10,524 nt of DNA. Origin: JBOFMT01 sp051658525 (lineage in GTDB: Bacteria > Bacillota_I > Bacilli_A > Erysipelotrichales > Erysipelotrichaceae). Positions 1 to 5,687 of the stretch are shown piece by piece. Made by a program: the position numbers and the translations under genes. The DNA is taken from positions 1 to 10,524 of the forward strand of contig JBOFMT010000019.1 of assembly GCA_051658525.1 (NCBI GenBank). Direction: 5' to 3'. The first letter of the stretch is position 1. The number at the start of each line of letters is the position of its first letter. Under the pieces are notes generated by a model that was given only the letters and a program-made list of their open reading frames with translations, was not told the origin of the DNA and searched no databases.

Positions 1-1
1 T

Positions 2-73
2 GGCATTGTGGCATTGGAAAAGCTGCTCACAAATTCAAAATATAAGCACAAAACACACAAAATCAGAAAATAA
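2..73 (+). CDS. possible C-terminal end of an upstream protein (partial)
   Basis: From position 2 the frame reads 23 codons to a TAA at 71-73. The peptide contains VALEKLL, then a Lys/His-rich tail ending KIRK, which looks like an ordinary amphipathic helix plus basic tail. Plus-strand hairpins at 92-164 would suit the end of a plus-strand gene. The other plus frames also run without an early stop, one ending at 43-45, so the frame choice rests only on composition. The family cannot be named from so little. Confidence 0.33.
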   Translation, partial: GIVALEKLLTNSKYKHKTHKIRK

Positions 74-91
74 AATCATGAATAGAACAAA

Positions 92-124
92 AAAGCGGTG
101 GTCTCAATTTGAAACCACCGCTTT
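92..124. terminator. strong GC-rich hairpin, possible terminator
   Basis: AAAGCGGTGGT (92-102) is complementary to ACCACCGCTTT (114-124), an 11-bp stem that can extend past one mismatch. On the plus strand it is followed only by TTTG, a weak U-tract. On the minus strand it is followed by a run of T from the A-tract at 89-94, so it looks better as a minus-strand terminator. However, no minus-strand gene feeds into it from the right. It may act in tandem with the next hairpin. Confidence 0.5.
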
Positions 125-136
125 GTCAACGGTCTG

Positions 137-165
137 AGATGCGTAATCATTTACGCATCTTTTTG
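137..165 (+). terminator. Rho-independent terminator of the upstream gene
   Basis: AGATGCGTAA (137-146) and TTACGCATCT (151-160) form a perfect 10-bp stem with a TCAT loop, followed by TTTT. It lies before the promoter of the membrane-hydrolase gene and so insulates that gene from upstream transcription. Confidence 0.72.
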
Positions 166-173
166 TGTTAGAC

Positions 174-201
174 TTGCAAGTTATTTGGCCTTTGCTATGA
201 T
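174..201 (+). promoter_or_regulatory. predicted promoter of the DUF308/hydrolase gene
   Basis: An extended -10, TGCTATGAT, lies at 193-201 with a -35-like TTGCAA at 174-179 (16-bp spacer). The -35 sits inside a perfect 10-bp palindrome, ACTTGCAAGT (172-181), which could be an operator. Transcription would begin near 208, just before the AAAGGAGAT ribosome site. This supports ATG 230 as the start and rules out the in-frame TTG at 185. Confidence 0.55.
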
Positions 202-229
202 GAAGTTAGAAATTAAAGGAGATGAAAGT

Positions 230-1510
230 ATGAGTTTTTGGAAAAAGAAAACGATTCGCTATCGTTATGTAAATAGTGGTACGATGCTCATTAATGCTAC
301 ACTGTATCTTATCATTGGGGTATTTTTATTTTTTTACCAGGCAGTATCAGAAGCGGTGATTGTTTGGGGTTTGATTGGACTAACTTTAGTCTTAGGACTT
401 TGGAAAATACTAGAAATTATCGTACAAAAGAAAAAACGATTCTTAAGTGTTGATATCGTTCCTGTGATTCAGTTTTTAGGTTTATCGTTGGGGTTGTACT
501 TGATTCGTAATAACTTTATTCAGATTTTCCCATGGTTGTTGATTGTCATGATTTTTGTCGAGGGAGGCGTGAAGGCTGTCTCTTGGTACTTGTTACGAGA
601 AAATCATGTAAGGGATCGCTTGCGACAACTTATTTCTGCGAGTATTGCGTTTGTTACGTTACTCATTCTAATCTTTAATCCCATAATTGCGAAAACAGTA
701 ACGTTTTGGATTGTTGGTAGTTATTTTATTCTTCAAAGTTTAATCTATTACTATACAGCGTTTCAAACACTATTCCCACAACGGGTAAATCGTGTAAAAC
801 GGAAATTTAAGCTTGGATTACCCGTATTCTTAGCTGCCTTAATTCCGATGCGAGTATTACGCGAAATCAATGAGAGTTTTGATCAAGATGACCCACAAGC
901 AATACGCAACGTGAAACAGGATGCTGAGGTTGGAGTGGAAGTCTTAATTCACATGAGTGAAAAAGGATTCGGGAAAACCGGTCATGTCGATATTATTTTA
1001 GATGATAAAGTAATCAGCTATGGTTCCTATGATCAAAGCACCTATCGTTTGGGAGCTGCCATTGCCGATGGTCTCATCTTCTATGTCGATAAGGAAAAGT
1101 ACTTACCATTTGTAAAAGAACACTCTCAAAAAACACTCATTGGATTTGGTATTTATTTGAGTACTGCTGAAAAAGCTGCGGTATATAAACGACTAGAAAC
1201 CATTATGAAGGATACGTATGAGTGGTTTCCTTTGGCGAAGGATGACCCTGAAGGGGATCACAAGGATTATGCGAGTGATTTATATCGTGCAACTGGGGCT
1301 ACCTTCCATAAATTTCATCGTGGTCCATTCAAAACGTATTTTGTACTCAATACCAATTGCGTTCAACTTGCTGACCATATTTTAGGGGCTGGTGGGATTG
1401 ACTTAATTAATTATTCTGGAATCGTCACACCGGGAACCTATTTAGATTTTATGGAACAACAATATGAAATCAAAGGAACCGCCATCATTACTAGAACTAT
1501 TTATCGATAA
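230..1510 (+). CDS. DUF308-like membrane protein with C-terminal permuted papain-like (YiiX/LRAT-type) hydrolase domain
   Basis: A 426-residue protein starting at ATG 230, seven bases after AAAGGAGAT (215-223). Residues about 20-205 hold six or seven hydrophobic helices in pairs separated by short basic loops (KKK, RVKRK), the layout of DUF308/HdeD-type membrane proteins. The soluble part (about 230-426) has a GHVDI motif (His252) followed by strand-like segments, and about 125 residues later an NC pair (Asn376-Cys377) in NTNCVQLADH. His before Asn-Cys is the order seen in circularly permuted NlpC/P60 relatives (YiiX, LRAT families), so I infer a membrane-tethered thiol hydrolase or acyltransferase. 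The substrate is unknown; a peptide, lipid or amide bond at the membrane is possible. It appears monocistronic, with its own promoter and a terminator one base after the stop. The membrane part is secure; the hydrolase assignment is moderate. Confidence 0.68.
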   Translation: MSFWKKKTIRYRYVNSGTMLINATLYLIIGVFLFFYQAVSEAVIVWGLIGLTLVLGLWKILEIIVQKKKRFLSVDIVPVIQFLGLSLGLYLIRNNFIQIFPWLLIVMIFVEGGVKAVSWYLLRENHVRDRLRQLISASIAFVTLLILIFNPIIAKTVTFWIVGSYFILQSLIYYYTAFQTLFPQRVNRVKRKFKLGLPVFLAALIPMRVLREINESFDQDDPQAIRNVKQDAEVGVEVLIHMSEKGFGKTGHVDIILDDKVISYGSYDQSTYRLGAAIADGLIFYVDKEKYLPFVKEHSQKTLIGFGIYLSTAEKAAVYKRLETIMKDTYEWFPLAKDDPEGDHKDYASDLYRATGATFHKFHRGPFKTYFVLNTNCVQLADHILGAGGIDLINYSGIVTPGTYLDFMEQQYEIKGTAIITRTIYR

Positions 1511-1539
1511 AAACAAAGAAACGATTCTTTGTTTTTTTT
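1511..1539 (+). terminator. Rho-independent terminator
   Basis: AAACAAAGAA (1511-1520) pairs with TTCTTTGTTT (1525-1534) around an ACGA loop, followed by five further T. It begins directly after the TAA of the membrane hydrolase gene. Confidence 0.85.
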
Positions 1540-1558
1540 ATGATAAATTAAAGTTATT

Positions 1559-1590
1559 TAAATAATATTAAAATCTATATAAATAATATT
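1559..1590. repeat. 11-bp direct repeat, possible operator, upstream of the DUF2089 gene
   Basis: TAAATAATATT occurs at 1559-1569 and again at 1580-1590, exactly 21 bp apart start to start, or two helical turns. The second copy overlaps the predicted -35 of the DUF2089 promoter. The surrounding region (1540-1625) is almost pure A/T. The DUF2089 protein encoded just downstream has an HTH-like segment, so autoregulation is a reasonable guess. Chance repetition in such AT-rich DNA cannot be excluded. Confidence 0.4.
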
Positions 1591-1616
1591 GAATATATTT
1601 TAAAAAATGTTAAACT
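1589..1616 (+). promoter_or_regulatory. predicted promoter of the DUF2089-SHOCT operon
   Basis: TTGAAT (1589-1594) and an extended -10 TGTTAAACT (1608-1616) have a 16-bp spacer. Transcription would begin near 1622, a few bases before the GGGAGGG ribosome site at 1626-1632. The in-frame codon at 1607 lies inside this promoter, so ATG 1640 is the real start. Confidence 0.5.
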
Positions 1617-1639
1617 ATATTCAACGGGAGGGTAATAAT

Positions 1640-1999
1640 ATGAAAAAAACACCTACGCAATGTCCAGCGTGTGAAACTCCACTTATCATTAGTGAGTTAC
1701 GCTGTGATGCTTGTGACACCAGAGTACAAGGAAATTTTTTGTTTCCTCAACTCTTGCAACTTTCTCAAGAAGATCTCAGCTTTGTGATGGATTTTCTTCG
1801 GTTTCGTGGAAGTTTGAAAGACTTAGGGGCGCAATATGGGATTTCTTATCCTACTGCTCGCAATCGATTGGATCAGGTTTTGCTCCGATTGGGGCTATCC
1901 AAGCAAACTGAGGTACAAACAGAAGATTTACTAACACAGTTACAACAAAAAGAACTGAGTGTCGAAGAAGTGCTAGCTCAACTAAAAGGAGGAAAATAA
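1640..1999 (+). CDS. DUF2089 family zinc-ribbon/HTH protein
   Basis: A 119-residue protein starting at ATG 1640 behind GGGAGGG (1626-1632). The N-terminus has two Cys pairs (C8-P-A-C11 and C22-D-A-C25), a zinc ribbon. A central helical part (LSQEDLSFVMDFLRFRGSLK) is followed by an HTH-like segment at residues 57-85 (GSLKDLGAQYGISYPTARNR) resembling sigma-region-4 type DNA-binding helices. This layout and wording match DUF2089, a family of presumed transcriptional regulators. The C-terminus (about 97-116, LLTQLQQKELSVEEVLAQL) looks like a SHOCT-like helical hairpin, echoed at the start of the next gene. The stop lies one base before the next start, so the two are co-translated. DNA binding is inferred from the fold; the targets are unknown. 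Confidence 0.85.
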   Translation: MKKTPTQCPACETPLIISELRCDACDTRVQGNFLFPQLLQLSQEDLSFVMDFLRFRGSLKDLGAQYGISYPTARNRLDQVLLRLGLSKQTEVQTEDLLTQLQQKELSVEEVLAQLKGGK

Positions 2000-2000
2000 G

Positions 2001-2366
2001 GTGAAATATGCTCAACAAATTTTAGATATGGTAAAAGAGGGAACAATTAGTCATGAACAAGCACAAGAATTACTTGAGGCTTGTCAAGAACAAGAACAAG
2101 CGGTTGTAGTTACTCCGAAATGGTTAGAAATTCGGGTATCAGGGAGTGAGCAAGTTAATGTAAAGTTACCCATTCGTTTGGTTGAAATGGGATTACAAAT
2201 AAGTAAAACGATGGTAAAGGATGAAGAGGCGGCTAGTATGCTATCAAGTATCAACCTAAAAGAAATCTTATCGATGATTGCAAGAGGAGAAGAAGGCTTA
2301 CCATTTACACTTGTGGACGTAAACGATGAAACAAATAATAAACAAGTTAAGATTCAAGTAGTATAA
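2001..2366 (+). CDS. SHOCT-like domain protein (DUF2089 partner)
   Basis: A 121-residue protein with a GTG start at 2001, nine bases after AAAGGAGG (1985-1992), which lies inside the end of the DUF2089 gene. Residues 5-28 (ILDMVKEGTISHEQAQELL) form the short two-helix SHOCT-like motif found at the N-terminus of YvlB/LiaX-type proteins and in DUF2089 partners. A WLEIRV strand and a VNVKLPIRLVEMGLQI segment follow, and the end (LVDVNDE...VKIQVV) looks like beta-strands. There is no signal peptide or membrane helix. Adjacent DUF2089 and SHOCT-like genes are a recurring pair in Bacillota, so the product probably binds or modulates the regulator, perhaps in an envelope-stress response. That role is inferred. 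The TAA at 2364-2366 lies in the U-tract of the opposing minus-strand terminator. Confidence 0.72.
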   Translation: MKYAQQILDMVKEGTISHEQAQELLEACQEQEQAVVVTPKWLEIRVSGSEQVNVKLPIRLVEMGLQISKTMVKDEEAASMLSSINLKEILSMIARGEEGLPFTLVDVNDETNNKQVKIQVV

Positions 2367-2388
2367 AAAAAACGATCTATTGATCGTT
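2365..2388 (-). terminator. minus-strand terminator after the EAL-HDOD gene
   Basis: AACGATC (2371-2377) and GATCGTT (2382-2388) form a 7-bp stem with a 4-base loop. Read on the minus strand it is followed by six U from the A-run 2365-2370. The stem includes most of the EAL-HDOD stop codon (2387-2389), and the U-tract overlaps the stop codon of the SHOCT-like gene. On the plus strand no T-tract follows, so it probably works in one direction only. Confidence 0.65.
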
Positions 2389-3595
2389 ACGATGATAAAA
2401 GTTGAATGCTATGCGTTAGGCTCTGTCGATAAAAATCCATTGCTTTGTGATGGATTTTTTTTGTAAGTGGATGTAGGTCTAATTGTGCAAACGCTCCTTG
2501 TTCAAAGGCGATTACATACGTATATGCATCCAAATAGGAGGAACTACGTAGTAATAAGGTATCCTTCATCGCTACCTCCAGTGGTAAAGGTGCAAGTATT
2601 TCTTCCATTGGTTGATTTAAGAAACGATCCAAATGAGAAAACATCCCAATTAAAAAACCAACATGCGGTAGTGGATGTTCAATTTGTGTTAGCACATACT
2701 CCATAAAATATCCACGCAACAATGCGGATTGTAAGAGTGCTTCATTGGCATTGGGGTTGATTTGTTTTGCTACAAGCAACAGCAACCAACGACGTAAATC
2801 CAAAATACCCATCAATACAATGGCGTGTTTGATTGATTGGATTTCATGGTTACGATAGTATTGCAAGGTGTGCATGCGTTGCAAAAGTTGATAACTAAGA
2901 CCGGCATCTGCTTCAATACAACGTGCTAGTTCATCAAAACAAGGAAGTTCCTCTGTTAACAAACGAAGCATATTGATATGTGTTGTTAGAGCGTGTGAAA
3001 TCGATTTTTTTTGGATTATTTGCGGTTTTTCCAAATAGTACCCTTGTAACAGCGTAAAGCCTTGTTTCATGACTTGATTTGCTTCCTGTTTGGTCTCTAC
3101 TTTTTCGGCTAAGAGTTGAATATTGTATGGTTTGGCCATCGCAGCAATGCTTGCCAATTGCGAAAGCTCAATGCCACGCAAATCAACTTTTATAATCGAT
3201 ATATAAGGAAACAGTGGTAAAAATCTAGGATCTCCACAATAATCATCTAGGGCAAGTTGAAACCCTCGCTCTTTAAGCTGCTGGATGAGGCATATTACTT
3301 CTGGTGTTACTTGCGTATCTTCTAAAATTTCAATAATAAAAAGCGCAGGGTCCAACAAACTGGCAACTTCCTCTTTTAAGAGGTCTTTGGTAAAGTTAAT
3401 GAACGCGGGCTTTCCTTGTGTTAAGTTTTGTAGTCCAAAAATCGTTGTAGCATCACTTAATAAATTAATCGTCGCTTGGCTTGCATCCATGCTAGGATCA
3501 AAGCGATTTGCTAGGTTGTTTCGATACAGGAGTTCATAGCCAAAGATATGACCATCACTTTGAAAAATTGGTTGTCGAGCAATATATACATCCAT
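2387..3595 (-). CDS. EAL-HDOD (YuxH-type) cyclic-di-GMP signalling protein
   Basis: A 402-residue cytoplasmic protein starting at ATG 3595 (MDVYIARQPIF). The EAL domain spans about 1-195 and keeps the main catalytic landmarks: YELLYR (E21), INF, an IEILED acidic cluster, LDDY (the DD pair at 117-118), IIKVDL, AEKVET and QGYYLEKP. Residues about 205-385 are an HDOD domain (LARCIEADAGLSYQLL, SIKHAIVLMGILDLRRWL). Both length and domain order fit EAL-HDOD proteins, some of which hydrolyse c-di-GMP and some only bind it. The conserved acidic residues suggest activity is possible here. It lies 103 bases downstream of the CCA-enzyme gene on the same strand with no clear terminator between, and also has its own promoter. 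The start lacks a well-spaced ribosome site, and the leader can fold (see findings). A plus-strand terminator is embedded in its last codons. Confidence 0.87.
   Translation of the reverse strand: MDVYIARQPIFQSDGHIFGYELLYRNNLANRFDPSMDASQATINLLSDATTIFGLQNLTQGKPAFINFTKDLLKEEVASLLDPALFIIEILEDTQVTPEVICLIQQLKERGFQLALDDYCGDPRFLPLFPYISIIKVDLRGIELSQLASIAAMAKPYNIQLLAEKVETKQEANQVMKQGFTLLQGYYLEKPQIIQKKSISHALTTHINMLRLLTEELPCFDELARCIEADAGLSYQLLQRMHTLQYYRNHEIQSIKHAIVLMGILDLRRWLLLLVAKQINPNANEALLQSALLRGYFMEYVLTQIEHPLPHVGFLIGMFSHLDRFLNQPMEEILAPLPLEVAMKDTLLLRSSSYLDAYTYVIAFEQGAFAQLDLHPLTKKIHHKAMDFYRQSLTHSIQLLSS
2431..2462 (+). terminator. plus-strand terminator inside the opposing EAL-HDOD gene
   Basis: AAAAATCCAT (2431-2440) pairs with ATGGATTTTT (2450-2459) around a 9-base loop, and the T-run is eight long (2455-2462). 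It is the first good plus-strand terminator after the DUF2089-SHOCT operon, 65 bases past its stop, and lies wholly within codons near the EAL-HDOD C-terminus. Confidence 0.62.
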
Positions 3596-3600
3596 CTTAT

Positions 3601-3648
3601 GAGTAGCGAACCTTAGGGTTCGTTTTCCTTTCTGTAAAAACACTACTC
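3601..3648 (-). promoter_or_regulatory. foldable leader of the EAL-HDOD mRNA
   Basis: In the minus-strand transcript GAGTAG (3648-3643) can pair with CTACTC (3606-3601), which ends five bases before the ATG. An inner hairpin CGAACC-CTAA-GGTTCG (3622-3607) stacks directly against it. An AAAGGAAAA ribosome-site-like stretch (about 3623-3632) lies between the arms, about 30 bases from the start codon. The fold could place or hide the ribosome site. It does not match either known c-di-GMP riboswitch class. Confidence 0.35.
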
Positions 3649-3652
3649 TTCC

Positions 3653-3661
3653 ATTATAACA
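3653..3661 (-). promoter_or_regulatory. extended -10 promoter of the EAL-HDOD gene
   Basis: On the minus strand TGTTATAAT (3661 down to 3653) is a perfect consensus -10 with the TGn extension. TTGACG occurs further upstream (3681-3686) but is 22 bases away, too far for a standard -35. Transcription would start near 3646, giving a leader of about 50 bases. Confidence 0.55.
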
Positions 3662-3698
3662 AGATTTACACTTAAAATTTCGTCAAATTGAACAAAAA

Positions 3699-4511
3699 TC
3701 ACATAATATAATGATTTACTTGTTTTTGAATGCGTTTGCCAAACCCTAATCGTGTTAAAGCATCCAATGGTAAGTCAAAACTTATTAACAAGCGAGCCAA
3801 ATTGGCAACAAGATCATCGCTTGTTTTTTTGTGTTCCTGATAGCGCGTGGTGCCAAACAGCATAGTGATCCATCCACTTTGAGCTAGTAGACGATAGTTT
3901 TCACAACAAGCGATTTTCTCAACTTCTTTTCGAATCGTTTGTGGTGATAGCTTGAGTGTAAGCTCTAATAAGGCGCTGAGTGCCTCTTGGGTATTCTTCT
4001 CAATTTGAAAATCGAGCTGCATCGCAAAGCGAATTGCACGCAACATCCGTAAGGCATCTTCATCAAAACGTTGCCAGGGATCACCAATACAACGTATGCA
4101 TTTGTTTGTTAAGTCTGTTCTGCCATCAAAGGGATCATAGTAGCTTTTATTATAGTAAATGGCATTGATTGTAAAATCTCTACGCAAGGCATCCTGTGCT
4201 ACAGATTTTACAAATTGAAGCTTACTTGGTGAGCGATGGTGCACATAGTCTGCCTCTACGCGAAAGGTTGTAATCGCAATTTCGTCACTGCCAATAAAAA
4301 AACGAATATTTCCATAACTTTGCGCATGTAAATCTAGGGTATAATCGGCTAATATTGTTTCCATTTGAGCAACACTAGCGCTAGTGGCAAAATCATAATC
4401 ATGGCACGCTTTTCCTAATGAGAGGTTTCGAATTGCACCGCCTACCAAGTACAAAGGTTCATCTTGAAAAAGTTCAAATAGTGCGTTGATATGTTGTGGT
4501 AGTTGTAACAT
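3699..4511 (-). CDS. CCA-adding-type tRNA nucleotidyltransferase, short form
   Basis: A 270-residue cytoplasmic protein that by family adds or repairs the 3' CCA of tRNAs. The start is ATG 4511, behind GAGG with 5-base spacing. Class II motifs are all visible: the head motif LVGGAIRN followed by HDYDFATS (carboxylates D38 and D40), a full flexible loop, RRDFTINAI (110-118), DPFDGR, IGDPWQRFDEDALRMLRAIRF (nucleotide-selecting EDxxR, E151-R155), and PQTIRKEVEKI as a motif-E-like neck. The loop between the carboxylates and RRDFTIN is as long as in complete CCA enzymes, so it is not the loop-deleted CC-adding form. Family members usually have about 390-400 residues; this one stops after part of the body and lacks the tail. 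No frameshifted remainder is seen in the 103 bases downstream. It could also be an A-adding or poly(A) polymerase-like relative. Confidence 0.85.
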   Translation of the reverse strand: MLQLPQHINALFELFQDEPLYLVGGAIRNLSLGKACHDYDFATSASVAQMETILADYTLDLHAQSYGNIRFFIGSDEIAITTFRVEADYVHHRSPSKLQFVKSVAQDALRRDFTINAIYYNKSYYDPFDGRTDLTNKCIRCIGDPWQRFDEDALRMLRAIRFAMQLDFQIEKNTQEALSALLELTLKLSPQTIRKEVEKIACCENYRLLAQSGWITMLFGTTRYQEHKKTSDDLVANLARLLISFDLPLDALTRLGFGKRIQKQVNHYIM

Positions 4512-4536
4512 AGGTACCTCAGCTTTCTTATGTTTT

Positions 4537-4542
4537 ATTATA
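4537..4542 (-). promoter_or_regulatory. candidate -10 of the CCA-enzyme gene
   Basis: The minus strand reads a perfect TATAAT at 4542-4537, about 26 bases upstream of the start codon. No convincing -35 lies 16-18 bases further; that stretch is pyrimidine-rich. The rest of the 240-base gap to the nucleotidyltransferase (about 4560-4690) shows no gene, RNA motif or repeat I can support. Confidence 0.4.
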
Positions 4543-4694
4543 TTCAATCTAGAAAGGAAAGAAAAGAACAAACATAGGTATCAATAAAAAAACAGCAGGT
4601 TAATGTAAATAGTGGAAAAGCTTGTTGTTGTCTTGGAAGTTTATGTGATTAGTTCTTAAAAATAGCTGATTTTTACGCGTTATACACAAAAAAC

Positions 4695-4726
4695 TTTCCG
4701 GAAATAATAACGTAATATGATATAAT
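4695..4726 (+). promoter_or_regulatory. extended -10 promoter with an upstream palindrome
   Basis: TGATATAAT (4718-4726) is a consensus extended -10 for the sugar-phosphate nucleotidyltransferase gene. A perfect 10-bp palindrome, TTTCCGGAAA (4695-4704), sits 16 bases upstream, where a -35 would be, and no good -35 hexamer is present. It may be an operator or activator site. The gene's GGAGGG ribosome site follows at 4741-4746. Confidence 0.55.
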
Positions 4727-4751
4727 ATGGGAGTAAAAGTGGAGGGACCAT

Positions 4752-5651
4752 ATGAAAGAACCAATATTAGTTGTATTAGCTGCTGGAATGGGAAGCCGTT
4801 ACGGTGGGTTAAAACAAATCGATCCAATCGGACCAAACAATGAAGTTATTTTAAATTACACTTGCTTTGATGCAATCAGAGCTGGTTTCAAACGTTTCGT
4901 CTTTATTATCAAAGAAGAGATGGCACAAGACTTCAAACAAATTGTAACCGATAACTTATCTGGAGTAGAAGTACACTTTGTATATCAATCATTTGCTGAT
5001 GTACCGGCAAGCATTACACTCAATCCAGAACGTAGCAAACCATTAGGTACAACACATGCATTGTACTGCTGTCGTGAAGTTATTGATGCACCGTTTGCAA
5101 TTTTAAATGCTGATGACTTTTATGGAGCAAGCGGATTTGCGCAGTTGTATCAATTCCTAACAACCAATACAGATGACACACAACACTGTATGATTGGCTA
5201 CCGTTTACAAAATACGTTAACAGATCATGGTAGTGTAGCACGCGGTCTATGTATTGTAGAAGCGGGACAATTGACACGTATTGATGAGCGTACGAAAATT
5301 GCACGCGTTGATGGTGGTGTAGCTTACGAAGAAAACGATGCATGGGTTAGTGTAGATCCAAATACCAACGTATCAATGAATATGTGGGGCTTTAAAATGA
5401 GTATGCTAGACCTTGTAGTAGCTCGCTTTGAAGGTGACTTGCAGGCACAATTAGCAAAAGATGCAATGAAGGGTGAAACTTTGATTCCAGTCTTTGTAGG
5501 AACATTACTTGAAAACAACGAAACGAAAGTTGAAGTACTAGAATCCAAAGATACTTGGTTTGGGGTAACCTATCAAGAAGATAAACCATTTGTGAAACAA
5601 TCGATTCAAGCTTTGATCGCTTCTGGAGCTTATCCAAAAACCTTATTCTAA
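4752..5651 (+). CDS. sugar-phosphate nucleotidyltransferase (NDP-sugar pyrophosphorylase family)
   Basis: A 299-residue cytoplasmic enzyme whose family transfers an NMP from NTP to a sugar 1-phosphate, releasing pyrophosphate. The N-terminal signature is AAGMGSRYGGLKQIDP (residues 10-25, with R16 and K21 in the nucleotide/phosphate loop). Next come GTTHAL (99-104, base recognition), NADDFYG (119-125, metal-binding Asp) and NVSMNMWGF (206-214, second metal or sugar region). Length and motifs fit a standalone GT-A type pyrophosphorylase with no left-handed beta-helix. The sugar and nucleotide cannot be read from the sequence; glucose-1-P with UTP is one possibility. It has its own promoter and terminator. 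Arg codons are mostly CGT/CGC and Leu mostly TTA, hinting at higher expression than its neighbours. Confidence 0.86.
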   Translation: MKEPILVVLAAGMGSRYGGLKQIDPIGPNNEVILNYTCFDAIRAGFKRFVFIIKEEMAQDFKQIVTDNLSGVEVHFVYQSFADVPASITLNPERSKPLGTTHALYCCREVIDAPFAILNADDFYGASGFAQLYQFLTTNTDDTQHCMIGYRLQNTLTDHGSVARGLCIVEAGQLTRIDERTKIARVDGGVAYEENDAWVSVDPNTNVSMNMWGFKMSMLDLVVARFEGDLQAQLAKDAMKGETLIPVFVGTLLENNETKVEVLESKDTWFGVTYQEDKPFVKQSIQALIASGAYPKTLF

Positions 5652-5656
5652 TAATG

Positions 5657-5687
5657 AAAAAGTTGCGAGCAATTCGCAACTTTTTTT
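5657..5687. terminator. bidirectional Rho-independent terminator
   Basis: AAAAAGTTGCGA (5657-5668) and TCGCAACTTTTT (5674-5685) form a 12-bp stem with a 5-base loop. A T7 run on the plus strand and T5 on the minus strand flank it. It serves the nucleotidyltransferase and the convergent PEP-enzyme gene, whose stop codon (5686-5688) lies in the U-tract. Confidence 0.9.

Noticed and set aside
185..229. Earlier in-frame TTG start for the membrane hydrolase gene
   Set aside because: It lies upstream of the predicted -10 and has no ribosome site. ATG 230 has AAAGGAGAT at good spacing and begins a natural N-terminus.
2467..2706. Plus-strand frame inside the EAL-HDOD gene
   Set aside because: It is antisense to the HDOD domain, begins right after a plus-strand terminator and has no credible protein features.
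3596..3643. GTG start at 3643 for the EAL-HDOD protein
   Set aside because: It is almost at the predicted transcription start and would add a basic stretch absent from the family. MDVYIARQPIF is the usual beginning.
3596..3660. c-di-GMP riboswitch before the EAL-HDOD gene
   Set aside because: The leader is only about 50 bases and lacks the conserved core of class I or II c-di-GMP aptamers.
4658..4674. AAAAAT/ATTTTT inverted repeat in the intergenic gap
   Set aside because: The stem is all A-T and six bp long with no following T-tract beyond itself; expected by chance in AT-rich DNA.
4600..4836. Minus-strand reading frame of 78 codons in the gap and start of the nucleotidyltransferase gene
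   Set aside because: No ribosome site, no recognisable domain, overlaps a real start and promoter, and has a composition typical of a shadow frame.
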